Origin: Bostrychus sinensis
Taxonomy: Eukaryota; Chordata; Actinopteri; Gobiiformes; Eleotridae
Assembly: GCA_020698575.1 (NCBI GenBank)
Contig: CM036247.1
Coordinates: 2,255,903 to 2,319,902 of the forward strand
DNA length: 64,000 nucleotides
Direction of reading: 5' to 3'
Shown here one piece after another: positions 40,591-52,030 of this stretch. Numbering within the stretch: position 1 is the stretch's first letter; each line of letters opens with the position of its first letter. The notes below the pieces were generated by a model. It searched no databases, had not been told where the DNA came from, and saw only the letters and a list, made by a program, of their open reading frames with translations. A program made the position numbers and the translations under genes.

Positions 40591-40777
40591 TGGAGCTGAC
40601 ATTTTTTTTAGACACATCACTTTTACAGTCACAAAATCAGGTAGTGCAGCTTTAGGTGTTCTATGATAGAATCTGCTGCTAATGAGTCAAAACTCTGATT
40701 TCTTTTTCTTTTCTGGATCTATGGACATAGTGTTTCATAGTGGTCTACCTTAAAATACTCTGTCCCTGAGGCACAAT

Positions 40778-40900
40778 GGTGGCTCTCCTGGTAGAGCTCA
40801 ATGTAGCCTGGAGTGGCCTAGGTTCCATTCCCGGCTCTGGGGTTTTGTTCCAGGTCATCCCTCCATGTCGTCCAGAGTAAGAGCATTCTGATGCATAAAT
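40778..40900 (+). repeat. tRNA-like SINE head
   Basis: GTGGCTCTCCTGGTAGAGC fits a pol III A box and GGTTCCATTCC fits a B box at the right spacing, followed by GGTCATCCCTCC, a common body word in fish SINEs. No downstream tail was identified before the MITE at 40964. Confidence 0.6.
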
Positions 40901-40963
40901 AACTTAATGTCTCGCTTAAAACAATAAAAGTGATGTGCCATGAACAAAACAAGTCAAAAACTG

Positions 40964-41542
40964 CACTGTAAAAAAAAAAATCTGTAAATTTTATGGTAAA
41001 AAATTGGCAGCTGTGGTTGCCAGAATTCTACTGTAAAAACTACAAGAGGCCTTTATTTCATTTTACAGTACAATATTATCACAAATGTTGTTTTTACAGT
41101 TTTTGACTTGAGTTTTTATTATTATTTACTGCAAAATAAAGTTATTATCTTTCAAAAAAATAGGTTAATGTATATTTTAGTTTGTGACTTACGTTTTAAT
41201 CAACATTTACAGTAAAATTTAAAGTTATCTTTCAAAAAAATAGATGAATGTATATTTTAGTTTGTGACTTATGATTTAATCAACATTTGCTGTAAAATTT
41301 AAAGTTATTATCTTTTGAAAAGGTATTAAACTGTAATAAACACAGGACTCGGATTTTTTTAACAGTGCTATACTGTATACATTACAAAAAATAAAACTAA
41401 AAAATACAATTTTGCCTTATTTTTAATATTACAGTTAATTACCGTAACCAAAACAGTATTGTACCGATATATCAATTACGGTCTTTTACTGTTGAGATTT
41501 TACAGATTTTTACCATGAAATCTACAGATATTTTTTACAGTG
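40964..41542 (+). mobile_element. CACTG-ended palindromic MITE, copy A
   Basis: Starts CACTGTAAAAAA and ends TTTTTTACAGTG. Interior words TTGGCAGCTGTGGTTGCCAG, TTTACAGTAC and repeated CTGTAAAATTTAAAGTTAT are shared with four more copies (44262, 49460, 60987, 62604). Rich in TACAGT/ACTGTA, so it folds on itself. Non-coding. Confidence 0.8.
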
Positions 41543-41555
41543 TGGGATCTTTTGC

Positions 41556-41698
41556 GGAGCCGTAAACGCAGCAGACGTAGCTTCTCCCAGGTCGGAGTAA
41601 AGTCCACAGTTCAGTAATCTTCTGTTTTCTGGCTCTGGCACAGCTCAGAGTTAGATCTCAGTTTTCTTCGTCTGAACCTCAGAGCGCTGCGAACACCG
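41556..41698 (+). other. Likely 5' non-coding exon of TRIM at 45508
   Basis: Ends at a donor (CACCG|GTGAGTAAAACC). The segment CGCAGCAG-CGTAGCTTCTC and CAGTAATCTTCTGTTTTCTGG closely matches the sequence before the TRIM at 54183 (53911 on), where it also ends at GTGAGTA. The coding exons begin with acceptor TGTAACAG two bases before ATG, so a 5' UTR exon is required. Left edge is a guess. Confidence 0.5.
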
Positions 41699-42169
41699 GT
41701 GAGTAAAACCTTACATTATTACACATGAACCGCGCATTCACAACTTTGTTACTACAGTGGAACTTTGAGTAAATGTGTGACTGACCTAACATTCATTTCT
41801 TTTAATCAACAGAAAATAATTATCAATATTTGTTACGAGGGGAAAGCTTCAATAATTACCACTTTTGCTTTATGTCTGTAATTGATTGAAAGAAAAACTT
41901 CTGCTGTACAGAAAAGGAACACATCACTGGAGAGTTAGGGCAAGTGAGACATAAAATAACGCAGCTGTTTCCTAAAATATATAAGTCTACAACTTGTTTT
42001 TAGTTTAAAAAAGCCACTTTTTTGTTATGCTTCATAAATTTATTAAAAAGCTGTTCTGTTATAAAATGTAATGATGTTGATGTCGAGCTGGTGTTTAACA
42101 GTTAATCAATAATTGTTTTTTAAGACTAACAATTAATCAATTAAAAAAAAAAGGATTATGTGCATCCCT

Positions 42170-42515
42170 ACCAATAATAATAATACATCAATTTTATATA
42201 GCGCTTTTCACACAACTCAAAGTCGCTTTACAATTTTTTTTTGGTCTATTATTCATTCACTCCTCAGTCACACTCAGTGGTGGTGAGCTACTTCTGTAGC
42301 CACAGCTGCCCTGGGGCAGACTGACGGAAGCGTGGCTGCCAATCTGCACCAACGGCCCCTCCGACCACCACCAAACTAACACATTCACACAGGCAAGGTC
42401 GGTGAAGTGTCTTGCCCAGGGACACAACAACAGTATGCGCTTCAGATGGGATTCGAACCGGCTACCCTCCGGTTGCTGGGCGAATGCTTAACCCACTGTA
42501 CCACCATCGCCCCAA
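42170..42515 (-). repeat. tRNA-derived SINE, full length
   Basis: On the minus strand it opens GGGGCGATGGTGGTACAGTG with an A-box-like TGGTACAGTGGG and a B box GGTTCGAATCCC, then the body CTGGGCAAGACACTTCACCG and a tail ending AAAATTGATGTATTATTATT. Fragments of the same body occur at 4440 and 9786. Confidence 0.75.
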
Positions 42516-42537
42516 TAATAATAAAAATGATCAAAAT

Positions 42538-42690
42538 ATGGGGCACAGTGGCAGAGTGGTTAGTGTTCTCGCCTGCAGCTGACCTGACTCTGGGCTCTCT
42601 CAGACGTGTGTGTGTGAGGTGAACAGGTGACTCTAAATTGCCCCTAGTGAATGAATGTGAGGGTGAATTATGTCTCTGTTAGGGCTGGGT
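42538..42690 (+). repeat. Second SINE-like fragment, tRNA-type start
   Basis: GGGGCACAGTGGCAGAGTGG resembles a tRNA-type A box start; GTGACTCTAAATTGCCCCTA and GAATGAATGTGAGGGTGAAT are body words common in fish SINEs. The B box region is lost. Confidence 0.45.
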
Positions 42691-43020
42691 ACAACTTCAC
42701 GATGCAACACACGTCACATTACACTCAGAATAAAACTCAGGGTTAAACTCAGGGTTAAACTCAGGGTTAAACCAGTTTACTACATGGATGTGTTATATTC
42801 TGTACATTGGCTGCATGTGTTGTAATCTAACCAACACAGCAATAACAGCAATTAAAACATAAAACAGTACTCATTTTACCAAACTTTAACATAACCTTAA
42901 CTGGCAGCTATGATTTATCTACTTCTTGTCAGGTTTTTGTGAAGAAACAAAAGTTGTTCTACATGTTGTGCTGAGCTGTAATTGGAAAAAAAAGTTACTA
43001 GAAATACAAAATTGATAACC

Positions 43021-43573
43021 TACGGAAGCGTATTGCGTTCACCTGAAAAAAAAAGTTTCTGTTTTAATGAGCAAAGTTAGTTCTGTTTTTATGAGAAAAG
43101 TTTTGTTTTTACGAGTAAAATAATTGTATGCTTTTATGTGGATAATGGTCCTTATTATCTTGTTCCACTTTTGGGGGGAGAGGAATTCAAAGTCAATGGC
43201 AAAGACCTGAGATGTCTGCGCAGAGTCGACAAACTAATGATTATACGTCAATATTACTTAACGAAAGCACAATCTCCAGTGTCTCAAGCCTAGAGTAAAA
43301 TAAAACCGTATTAAACGAAGTAGTTGGGACATTTACGCCCTTTCTTTAGTGAGCAACTCTTCAATACGAGCTAAACGTTTACTGGTTGTGATAGATATGA
43401 ATTTACTTTTGTCATAAAAACCCAAGTTATTTATACTCATAAAAACAGAACTTTTCTCATAAAAACAGAACTTTTCTCATAAAAACTGAACTTTTCTCGT
43501 AAAAACAGAACTAACTTAGCTCATTAAAACAGAAACTTTTTTTTTTTTCAGGTGAACGCAATACGCTTCCGTA
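43021..43573. mobile_element. Long-TIR foldback element, TA flanks
   Basis: Begins TACGGAAGCGTATTGCGTTC and ends GAACGCAATACGCTTCCGTA, a perfect inverted match that continues inward (CACCTGAAAAAA / TTTTTTCAGGTG, then AGTTTCTGTTTTAATGAGC / GCTCATTAAAACAGAAACT). The right arm repeats CATAAAAACAGAACTTTTCT in tandem. A TA target site at each end suits a Tc1/mariner-type MITE. The loop, 43130-43400, is not recognised. Confidence 0.78.
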
Positions 43574-44261
43574 ATAACCCTTAAGTTTGGCTGACTAAAA
43601 AGTGTTCCTCCATCTTTGTTTACTATTAAGACCCATGCTGTGTGCTGCAGTGCTGCCCCCTATGGCAGAAATGTGCACTCCATCGTAGGTAACAGCTTCA
43701 AAACTGCTGCTGCTGTTAACTTTGATAGAATTGCTTAAAATGTAGATGTGTGCAACTCTGTAGTCTTTATACATAAAATAAATGACAACTTTCTAAATAA
43801 ATGTATAAATGAATTACACATTTGTATAGCACCTGCGCTCCTCTTTTACTGCAGTGTGTCACTTAAGCAAACGTGGTTCAGTAAAGATAAGATTTATATC
43901 TGAAGAGCACAAAATGGGTTATAATTAGCCACATTGAAATAAAAATAATTCGCACTTCTGGGAGCAAAATCGTTAGGATCTGAGAATAAAGTCCTCACTT
44001 TATTTAACAGTTACTGACCAGCACTGGCAGCAGAGGCTCTACAGACTGCAGGCAGGTAGTTTGTGTCCTGCGATGCTCGGACTGAGGCTCATGTTTACTG
44101 TAGTTTTTAGTTTCACTTTCCCGCTGCGCTAAGCTACGGTCACGTTCTGTAATTTGAATGATGTCAAAATCCCTGATGGAGGGCAGGAGCAAGTATTACT
44201 GTACAGATGTTGAACCTCACACAGCAATCCAGACAAAACTGATCATACACTGAATATTTCA
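43574..44261. other. Non-coding stretch inside TRIM 5' intron
   Basis: Nothing recognised. Confidence 0.35.
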
Positions 44262-44908
44262 CACTGTAAAAAATATCTGTAGATTTCAAGGTAAAAATCT
44301 GTAAAATCTCAACAGTAAAAGACCGTAGTTGATATATCGATAAAATACTGTTTTGGTTACGGTAATTAACTATAATATTAAAAATGAAGCAAAATTGTAT
44401 TTTTTAGTTTTTAAAAAAATATATAATTTAAACAGTATAGCACTGTTAAAACAATTGAGTCCAGGGTTTATTAGTTAATTTTTTTTATTTGCAGTTTAAC
44501 AACAGAAATAAACAGCATTCTGCAACAACTTTCTTTTAATTTTATCATAAAAAACATAGTATCTAACTAAATTTACCCCCATCCCCCACCCCACCCAAAA
44601 AAACAAAACAAAAACAGTTACAGTTTAACACCTTAAGATAATAACTTTAAATTTTACAGTTAATGTTGATTAAAACGTAAGTTGCAAACTGTAAAATATA
44701 CAGTTAATCTATGTTTTTGAAAGATAATAACTTTAAATTTTACAGTAAATAATAATAAAAACTCAAGTCAAAAACTGTAAAAACAACATTTGTGATAATA
44801 TTATACTGTAAAATGAAATAAAGGCCTCTTGTAGTTTTTACAGTAGAATTCTGGCAACCACAGCTGCCAATTTTTTGCTGTAAAATTTACAGATTTTTTT
44901 TTACAGTG
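44262..44908 (-). mobile_element. CACTG-ended palindromic MITE, copy B
   Basis: Inverted copy of the 40964 element, ending TTTTTTTTACAGTG about 600 bases before the TRIM start codon at 45508. It includes a C-rich segment (CCCCCATCCCCCACCCC) also present, inverted, in copy C. Confidence 0.8.
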
Positions 44909-45507
44909 CAACCATCCTAACTTCACAGAAACACCTCAGGGCTTTGGAAACGGGACGCCGTAGTTTGCAGTAGAAAGAAAGAGCGCACAGCTGCGGTGCA
45001 TCATGTGATGCGCTTCAGTCTTGTCACTTGAAAAGCTTTGTGATCAATGCGGGGTTTGAAATCGGTGATTTTACTGTGAATAATCTGAGAAAATGAGAAA
45101 ACTAGGTCCAGGCTGTGTGTGGAGAGACAGGACCGTTCTTTAGAGACAGAAGGTTTTTCCTGCTGTCATCATGGGAGCAGGAGTCCAGACAACTGGAAGT
45201 GAACATTTCCACGTGTTTTAAAACAACACTGTATCATCTTGCCTCTTTTATTTGTTTAAATGATTACAGTTGTTACTGTGTAAAGACTGAAACTTACAGT
45301 GAAAGACATTAAATCTCCCACTTTCCTTTTACAATAAAATCTAAATCTAAGGATGAATCAAAGTCACGATTATTCATTTTTAATTGTAAACATAAAATCA
45401 AATAAAAACAGCCCTGCTGTGACATCTGATCAGATATTTTTAAGCAATATGGGCCATGTAAAAGAGTTGAAATCACACTCTAACCTGGTGTATTTACTGT
45501 AACAGAA

Positions 45508-46950
45508 ATGGCTGCTGCCCACTGCCTGCTGGCTGAGGAGGAGATCATGTGCTCCATTTGTCTGGAGGTGTTATCTGACCCAGTCTCCACTCCCTGTGGA
45601 CACAACTTCTGTAAAGACTGCATCACTGAGAACTGGAGGGTCAACGCTCCCTGCAGGTGTCCCTTCTGTAACGAGGTTTTCCACATAAGACCACAGTTAA
45701 AGACCAACATTTTCATCTCAGCGATGGTGGCTCAGTTCAGACAGAGAGCTCAACACAATCTGACCAACAACAACTGTCCACGACACAACAAACCTCTGGA
45801 GCTGTTCTGTGAGAGCGACCAGACCTGTGTCTGTGTGCACTGCTCTTTACAGCACAAGAACCACGAGATGGTTCCTCTCAAAGACGGATGTGAAGCAAAA
45901 CAAAAAGAACTTAAGAAAATCGAGTCTCAAACTCAGAGAATGATCCAGGAGAGGCGACAGAAGATCAGAGAGATCCAACAGTCACTGGACCTCAGTCAGA
46001 GAGCTGCAGAGGAAGAGGCCGCTGAAGGAGTCCAGTTCTTCTCTGCTCTGATGGAGCTGGTTCAGATAAGTTTGAATGAAGTCCTTCAAGAGATTGAAGA
46101 GAAGCAGACAAAGGCAAAGAAACAGGCTGAAGACCTGATCCAAGCTCTGGAACAGGAGATCTCTGAGCTGAACCAGAGAAGCACTGAGGTGGAGCAGCTG
46201 ACCTGCTCTAAAGACCACCTCCACGTCCTAAAGACATTCACTTCACTCACACCTGCTCCAAACAAGGACTGGACCAACGTCAGGGTTAGAAGAACACCAT
46301 CTTCTCTGAGCATTGTGCAGAGGGCTGTATCCAAGATGAAGAAACAACTACTAACAACGCAGCCAAAACCTTTATCAAAGTCACAGCTGATGGAACTCCA
46401 ACAACTTGCCGTTAATGTGACTCTGGACCCAGACACAGCACATCCTGAGCTCGGTTTGTCTCAGGATCTCAAAAAATTCTGGTACACGGGTGTGACGAAA
46501 AAACTGCCCAGCAACCCAAAGAGAATTACTGCTTATCATGGCATTTTAGGAAAAGAAGGTTTATCTAAAGGCAGATTTTACTTTGAGGTTCAGGTCAAAG
46601 AGAGCTGGGTTGTAGGAGTGGCCAGAGAGTCCATCAACAGGAAGGAGGCGATTTATGCAACTCCTCCCAACGGCTTCTGGATGCTTGAATGTGTCACAGG
46701 AGTCATTTGTGGTACTTTTGATCCCACTTCATTTTATTTCTCTCTGAGTTCTGCAGTGAAGCAGCTGGGTGTGTTTGTGGATTACGAGGAGGGCGTGGTC
46801 TGTTTCTATGACGTCGACACCGCTGCTCTCATTTACAGCTTCACAGGCTGCAACTTCACTGAGAAACTCTATCCGTACTTCTACACTGTCAGCTCTGCTT
46901 TAAGCATCGCTCCAGTCAGAAAACAGGAGCTGCCGTGCTCAGGCAAATAA
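45508..46950 (+). CDS. TRIM E3 ligase without B-box 1
   Basis: 480 residues in one exon; ATG is two bases after acceptor TTTACTGTAACAG. RING at 15-54 has all eight metal ligands (C15, C18, C30, H32, C35, C38, C51, C54). B-box 1 is absent: RING spacer FRQRAQHNLTNNN leads straight to B-box 2 (C90, H93, C101, C109, C112, H116/H120). Coiled coil about 125-235, then PRY-SPRY from 303 (VTLDPDTAHPEL) to the end, with GRFYFEVQV, GVFVDYEEGVVCFYD and LYPYF. The expected two residues before WVVGV (QYE/NHE in the sister copies) are shortened to ESW. Codons 1-261 are close to identical to the gene at 54183; the SPRY is not. Likely a ubiquitin ligase whose SPRY binds the target. A poly(A) signal AATAAA lies at 47066-47071. 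Confidence 0.9.
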   Translation: MAAAHCLLAEEEIMCSICLEVLSDPVSTPCGHNFCKDCITENWRVNAPCRCPFCNEVFHIRPQLKTNIFISAMVAQFRQRAQHNLTNNNCPRHNKPLELFCESDQTCVCVHCSLQHKNHEMVPLKDGCEAKQKELKKIESQTQRMIQERRQKIREIQQSLDLSQRAAEEEAAEGVQFFSALMELVQISLNEVLQEIEEKQTKAKKQAEDLIQALEQEISELNQRSTEVEQLTCSKDHLHVLKTFTSLTPAPNKDWTNVRVRRTPSSLSIVQRAVSKMKKQLLTTQPKPLSKSQLMELQQLAVNVTLDPDTAHPELGLSQDLKKFWYTGVTKKLPSNPKRITAYHGILGKEGLSKGRFYFEVQVKESWVVGVARESINRKEAIYATPPNGFWMLECVTGVICGTFDPTSFYFSLSSAVKQLGVFVDYEEGVVCFYDVDTAALIYSFTGCNFTEKLYPYFYTVSSALSIAPVRKQELPCSGK

Positions 46951-48600
46951 GGCACAAGGTGAAATAACCATAACCATTTCACAGTAATAATAATAATTAT
47001 CGTATGTGTGTCCTGAGTCGGACACTTTCTGCTAAAATTCTATTACTTTTTTATCTTCAACAAGTAATAAAATCGCTCATTTATTATCTTCATTAATGCA
47101 AATTGTATAAAATAAAAGTACACTTTCTTACGTTTATAACGATATATTGGTTGGATAGTTTCTTTTACAAATATTTTATAGTGTCCGTATGAAAGAGCGC
47201 TTTTGTCCGAGGTTTAAGCTCGGCAGTGCTATGGCCCTGAGTCGGACACGCTCACCTTTCTGGCTTTTTCAGCCTTATTTGTTGGATTTTTCGGCTCTAA
47301 TTTAAGGCTGGGATATTTACGTTAACAAATTTTCACACCCGGTACCTTGTTTCTGTTTTTCAAAATAAGATTGTGGGCTAAGCTAACATTAATCAGAAAA
47401 TAATAAGACGGACAAAGTTAGCTACAAAAACACTAAGATCACTGAAAGAACGTTGCCCGAGTGTGACCTGAGCGTTCCCTGCGCATTTCCCGATCAAAAT
47501 TATTTTCATATCATGATTATTTTATAAACACTTAGCATAAATACACAAAACGTACCACAGAGGTAGAGCAATATGTGGAGTTTTTGTTTATCAACCGTTA
47601 GCCAGTTAACGTCTTTACAAACGTCTGTTAGAAGACTCAGGACACACAGACGTTAGTTATATTCTGAATATCCATTTGTGCTGTCTTTGACAAAAAATGC
47701 ATTATATAGGCTACTTATTGCGGTAAACAGGCGTTTATAATAGCAATATATTTACAAGCACATTTTTGGCATTATTCAAGATATTATCTGATTATCAGGA
47801 TAATCCAAAAAAGTATTGAGATATTTGTTTTTGTCAAGATCACCCACCCCCATTACGAAGTTTGTAAAGTATTACCAGAACATTAACTTTCACTTTAGAT
47901 GTTAACGTTGTAGTCACCAAACCTCATTAAATTTACTTCCTGTTGCTGACATTTTTATTTTAATTATGGACTGTAACAGCTTCTTCCCAGGTGAACGGAT
48001 CAACAGCGGTAATTTCAGGAGGAATACTTTGGCACTGATCCTGTATTTAACCTCGTTTGCCCTGGTGTTGCACTATAATTACACAGCTACGCCTTCACAA
48101 TGCTATAACTAATGACAAACTAATAACAGCTCCAATCTGTTGTACACTCTACTTTTTGTAAACCTTGGATTGATTGTCACCTGTTATTTGTGCTGTATTA
48201 AAGTGTCACAAAAAGCTAATTCCTTGTATGTGCTTCATATTTGGCCAATGAAGCTGATTGTGATTCATCTGCGAGGAGGGCACTGTGAATGTCATGTGGC
48301 TCCGCCCCCTTGCGTCCGCTTGTTGGGACCATACAGCGGCTGACACACACATGTTTGACCTCCTCGTGTTCGGACAATAAACTATCTACTTCAATTTCTA
48401 TTCAACAGTTGGATTCCGCCTGGATTTTTTAAAAATAAAACATGTACATCTTTCCATTACTTTGTTTATTTGGCACTAATTTTGCTGCAGTAGACCAAGA
48501 TATGTGACATTTTCAATTTATGTTGTTATTTGCTTCACTACAGGAAGGAAAAAGGTTTTTTTGGAGGCAAATATGTGTTGTTTTTTTCAGGCGGAAATTA
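46951..48600. other. Stretch after TRIM gene, no gene seen
   Basis: Contains the poly(A) signal for the TRIM gene (47066). The word TCCTGAGTCGGACAC occurs near 47010 and CCCTGAGTCGGACACGC near 47238, hinting at an old repeat. ORFs at 48140 and 48504 have no motif. Confidence 0.4.
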
Positions 48601-48620
48601 GAATAATCCATTTTCAATCC

Positions 48621-49130
48621 ATCCACTTCACTCACACCAGCTCCAAACAAGGACTGGACCAACGTCAGGGTTCACAGCCCACTGTTCCTGGGGACTGTGC
48701 AGAGGGCTGTTTTACAAATTGAGGAACAGCTTTTAACAATGGATCTAAAGCCTTTGTCAAAGTCACAGCTGAAGGAGGTCCACCACAGAGCTGCAGACCC
48801 AGACACAGCACACCCAGAGCTCAGTTTGTCTGAGGATCTTAACGAACGAAGACATCGATGCAAGTCCTCCCAACGGCTTCTGGGCCATTTGGCTGCGCAA
48901 AGGAATCCATTATGAGACTGCTGACCCTGATGTTCTCCCAGTGAAGTGAGTGGTTCAGAGAGTGGCTGTGTTTGTGGATTACGAGGAGGGTCTGGTCTGT
49001 TTTTATGACGTCGACACTGCTGCTCTAATCTACTGCAATTTCACTGAGAACTCTATCCATACTTCTTTACAGTCGACGCTGAAGAAAATTCTGCGCCTTT
49101 GATTATTGCTGCAGTCACCAAAAAGAGAGT
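48621..49130 (+). pseudogene. TRIM pseudogene, broken PRY-SPRY half
   Basis: Begins inside the linker (TCACACCAGCTCCAAACAAGG, equivalent to codons for PAPNKDWTNV), then reads pieces for LQIEEQLLTMDLKPLSKSQL, DPDTAHPELSLSEDL, PTASG/NGFWAIWLRK, VFVDYEEGLVCFYDVDTAAL and an end close to SAPLIIAAVTKK. The SPRY segment between SEDLN and the region before PPNGF is deleted (about 48845), the frame is shifted several times, and an in-frame stop follows PVK near 48945. RING, B-box and coiled coil are absent. It most resembles the SPRY of the genes at 54183 and 57730. Confidence 0.85.
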
Positions 49131-49459
49131 AGCTATTCTCCATCACTGGGTTTCAGGTCTTTAAGATAAGGCTGTGTTAATTACGATAAATTAATTACAA
49201 ACAAATTAACCAGTAAAAAAAAAACAATTGCACATTTAATCAGTTTTTATTGTCCGTTCTGTAGTTTCTGGCCCACGGTGACCAGGCCTAAACGTCAAAT
49301 GCGAGTGGATAAAAAAAGTTAAAGAAGCTTCTCCAAGGCGCTGCTCATCGCGGAGGTCCAGTCGCTCTCACGTGAACACCCAGGGGACACCGATGGGTGC
49401 TCAGGTGCATGATGCATGAACTGTTGCCCTGTTCAACCATGGTGCTATACTGTGTTCCA

Positions 49460-50103
49460 CACTGTAAAAAAAAATCTGTAAATTTTACGGTAAAAAATTG
49501 GCAGCTGTGGTTGCCAGAATTCTACCGTAAAAACTACAAGAGGCCTTTATTTCATTTTACAGTACAATATTATCACAAATGTTGTTTTTACAGTTTTTGA
49601 CTTGAGTTTTTATTATTATTTACTGTAAAATTTAAAGTTATTATCTTTCAAAAACATAGATTAACTGTATATTTTACAGTTTGCAACTTACGTTTTAATC
49701 AACATTAACTGTAAAATTTAAAGTTATTATCTTAAGGTGTTAAACTGTAACTGTTTTTTTTTTTTTTTGGGTGGGGTGGGGGATGGGGGTAAATTTAGTT
49801 AGATACTATGTTTTTTATGATAAAATTTAAAGAAAGTTGTTGCAGAATGCTGTTTATTTCTGTTGTTACACTGCAAATAAAAAAAATTAACTAATAAACC
49901 CTGGACTCAATTATTTTAACAGTGCTATACTGTTTAAATTATATATATAAAAAAAAAAACCTAAATACAATTTTGCTTCATTTTTAATATTACAGTTAAT
50001 TACCGTAACCAAAACAGTATTTTACCGATATATCAATTACGGTCTTTTACTGTTGAGATTTTACAGATTTTTACCATGAAATCTACAGATATTTTTTACA
50101 GTG
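49460..50103 (+). mobile_element. CACTG-ended palindromic MITE, copy C
   Basis: Same direction as copy A. Starts CACTGTAAAAAAAAATCTG and ends TTTTTTACAGTG, with the GGGTGGGGTGGGGGATGGGG segment that pairs with copy B. The overlapping ORF 49397-49600 is a by-product. Confidence 0.8.
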
Positions 50104-50669
50104 CATATAAATATTGCTGTTTGATAAAAATGTGATTAACTGTAATTAGTGTGACTCATGTTAATTTTTTTCCTTGTGTTTGAGGCCTACAATATCACTA
50201 CTTTGCGTTTTATTAATCTTATCATTTATTGTTTTTTCTTAGACCATTTTTAACTGTGTGTGCTTTTAAACATATCATTAAATATGATAATCCATCAGAT
50301 TTTGCAGAGTGGTTGAGGTGTGTGATTTTTATTCATCACAATACTGTTTTATGATATCGTCAAATTTAATTTATTACAGCACACAGATATTAAACACACA
50401 CCAAAACAAAAAAGCCTGACCACCATGGGATCATGAGATTTCAGTCGCTCTGCCCCTGAGCGTCGCCAAAAGACCTCACTGTCCATCTTTAATCACGTCT
50501 CTAACCATTTGTTTAAAAAACGGCTATTTTCTTGAACATTACTCCAAAAGTTTTTAGTGTTATTGAATATTTCTACAGATAGCTTTGAGTATTACCATTA
50601 AACTTATATTTTGTTGTACTACTGCTAAGGTTAATAACGCTTCAACATTAGTAATAATAATACTTTGAT
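50104..50669. other. Non-coding stretch
   Basis: Nothing recognised between the MITE and the LINE 3' end. Confidence 0.35.
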
Positions 50670-52030
50670 TTTATTTTTAATTTTTTTATTTATTTTTTAT
50701 TTAACCTTTATTTAACCAGGAAAAACCTCATTGAGATTACAAATCTCTTTTTCAAGAGTGACCTGGCCAAGACAGCAGCTCATTTACAGTTTCAGCAAAC
50801 AACATTCAACACAAACATTCAGAACCTTGGAACAATACAGTAGAAAACTAAAATCATTAAAAAAAATAAATAAATAAAAACCCACAATAAATAAGCTAAT
50901 ATAAAAATTTTGTAAAATCAGTTTGTCAGGTAAAACATCTGCAGCACAAGGATTTTTCTTCCCAGACATTTAAGAGCCTCTTAAACATATTTAGTGAAAC
51001 CAGTTCTTTCAGTTTTAAGTCAGCTTGTAGTTGATTCCAGGAGAAAGGCGCAGCCTTTGTTCCCAGCTCAGTCCTGACTCTGGGGACAGACAACAAAAAG
51101 AAGCTCTGAGACCTGAGATCATGGTCTCCTGATCTCAGTTGGATGAAGTCTATGAGATTCTGTGGAAGTCGACCTAAAACTGCCTTGTAAATGAGGAGAT
51201 GCCAGTGTTTCAGTCTGCGCAAGGACAAAGAGGAGCAGCAACTCTTTCATACAGCAGACAGTGATGTGTGAGGGATTTTAAGTTAGTGATGAACCTCAAC
51301 GCTCCATGGTAAACAGTATCCAGAGCATGTAAGCTCTGAGATGAAGCGTGCGTGTACAAAACATCACCATAATCTAACACTGGTAGAAAAGTGGCAGAAA
51401 CTAGCCTCTTTTTGGCTTCAAAAGAAAGGCAAGATTTTATTCTAAAATAAAAACTCAACTTTAATTTCAACCTCTTCACCAGCTGGTGAATATGTGAGGT
51501 GAAAGAGAGGGACTCGTCTATTAAAAATCTGTAATTAGAGACCCGTTCTATTCTATCCCTGTAATGTAGTCAGCGGCAGATTGTCAGGCTTTGTTTTTGT
51601 GTTTGGGAACAACATGAATTTTTTCTTCTCAGCATTTAAAACTAATTTTAGACGATAAAAATTATTCTGAATGAGAGTAAAAGCTTGTTGCAATTCAAAT
51701 AGGGCCTTGTTAGGCGTTGAACCAGAGCAATATAGGACAGTATCATCAGCATAAAAATGTTTGTTCAATGTTATTAATGTAAAAAATAAATAAAAGTGGC
51801 CCCAGGACAGATCCTTGGGGCACACCCTTAGTCACTCTGAGTAGGCTGGATGTATGGCCCTCCGCCTGCACACACTGGGTTCTGTCAGAAAGATAATTAT
51901 CAAACCAACTGACAGCTTGTTCAGAGAGTCCTGCACCAGTCTCTGCTTCAGTACTGTGTGGTCCACTGGGTCAAATGCTTTTGACAGATCAATAAAAAGG
52001 GCTGCACAATGTTGCTTCTTGTCCAAACAT
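50670..52030 (-). mobile_element. Rex1-like LINE, RT to 3' end
   Basis: Minus strand, several frames: AALFIDLSKAFDPVDHTVL (52026 down), GVPQGS-type CTTGGGGCACACCC (about 51815), HFYADDTVLYCSGSTPNKAL (the YADD catalytic block, about 51750), LNAEKKKFMLF, LVSATFLPVLDYGDVLY, then FSWNQLQADLKLKELVSLNM and FKRLL at the end. The 3' tail has TTTATTTAACCAGGAAAAAC on the plus strand (about 50698-50725). Frameshifts between the blocks mean it is dead, and it is 5' truncated at about 52030. Rex1 or a close CR1-group relative. Confidence 0.82.
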
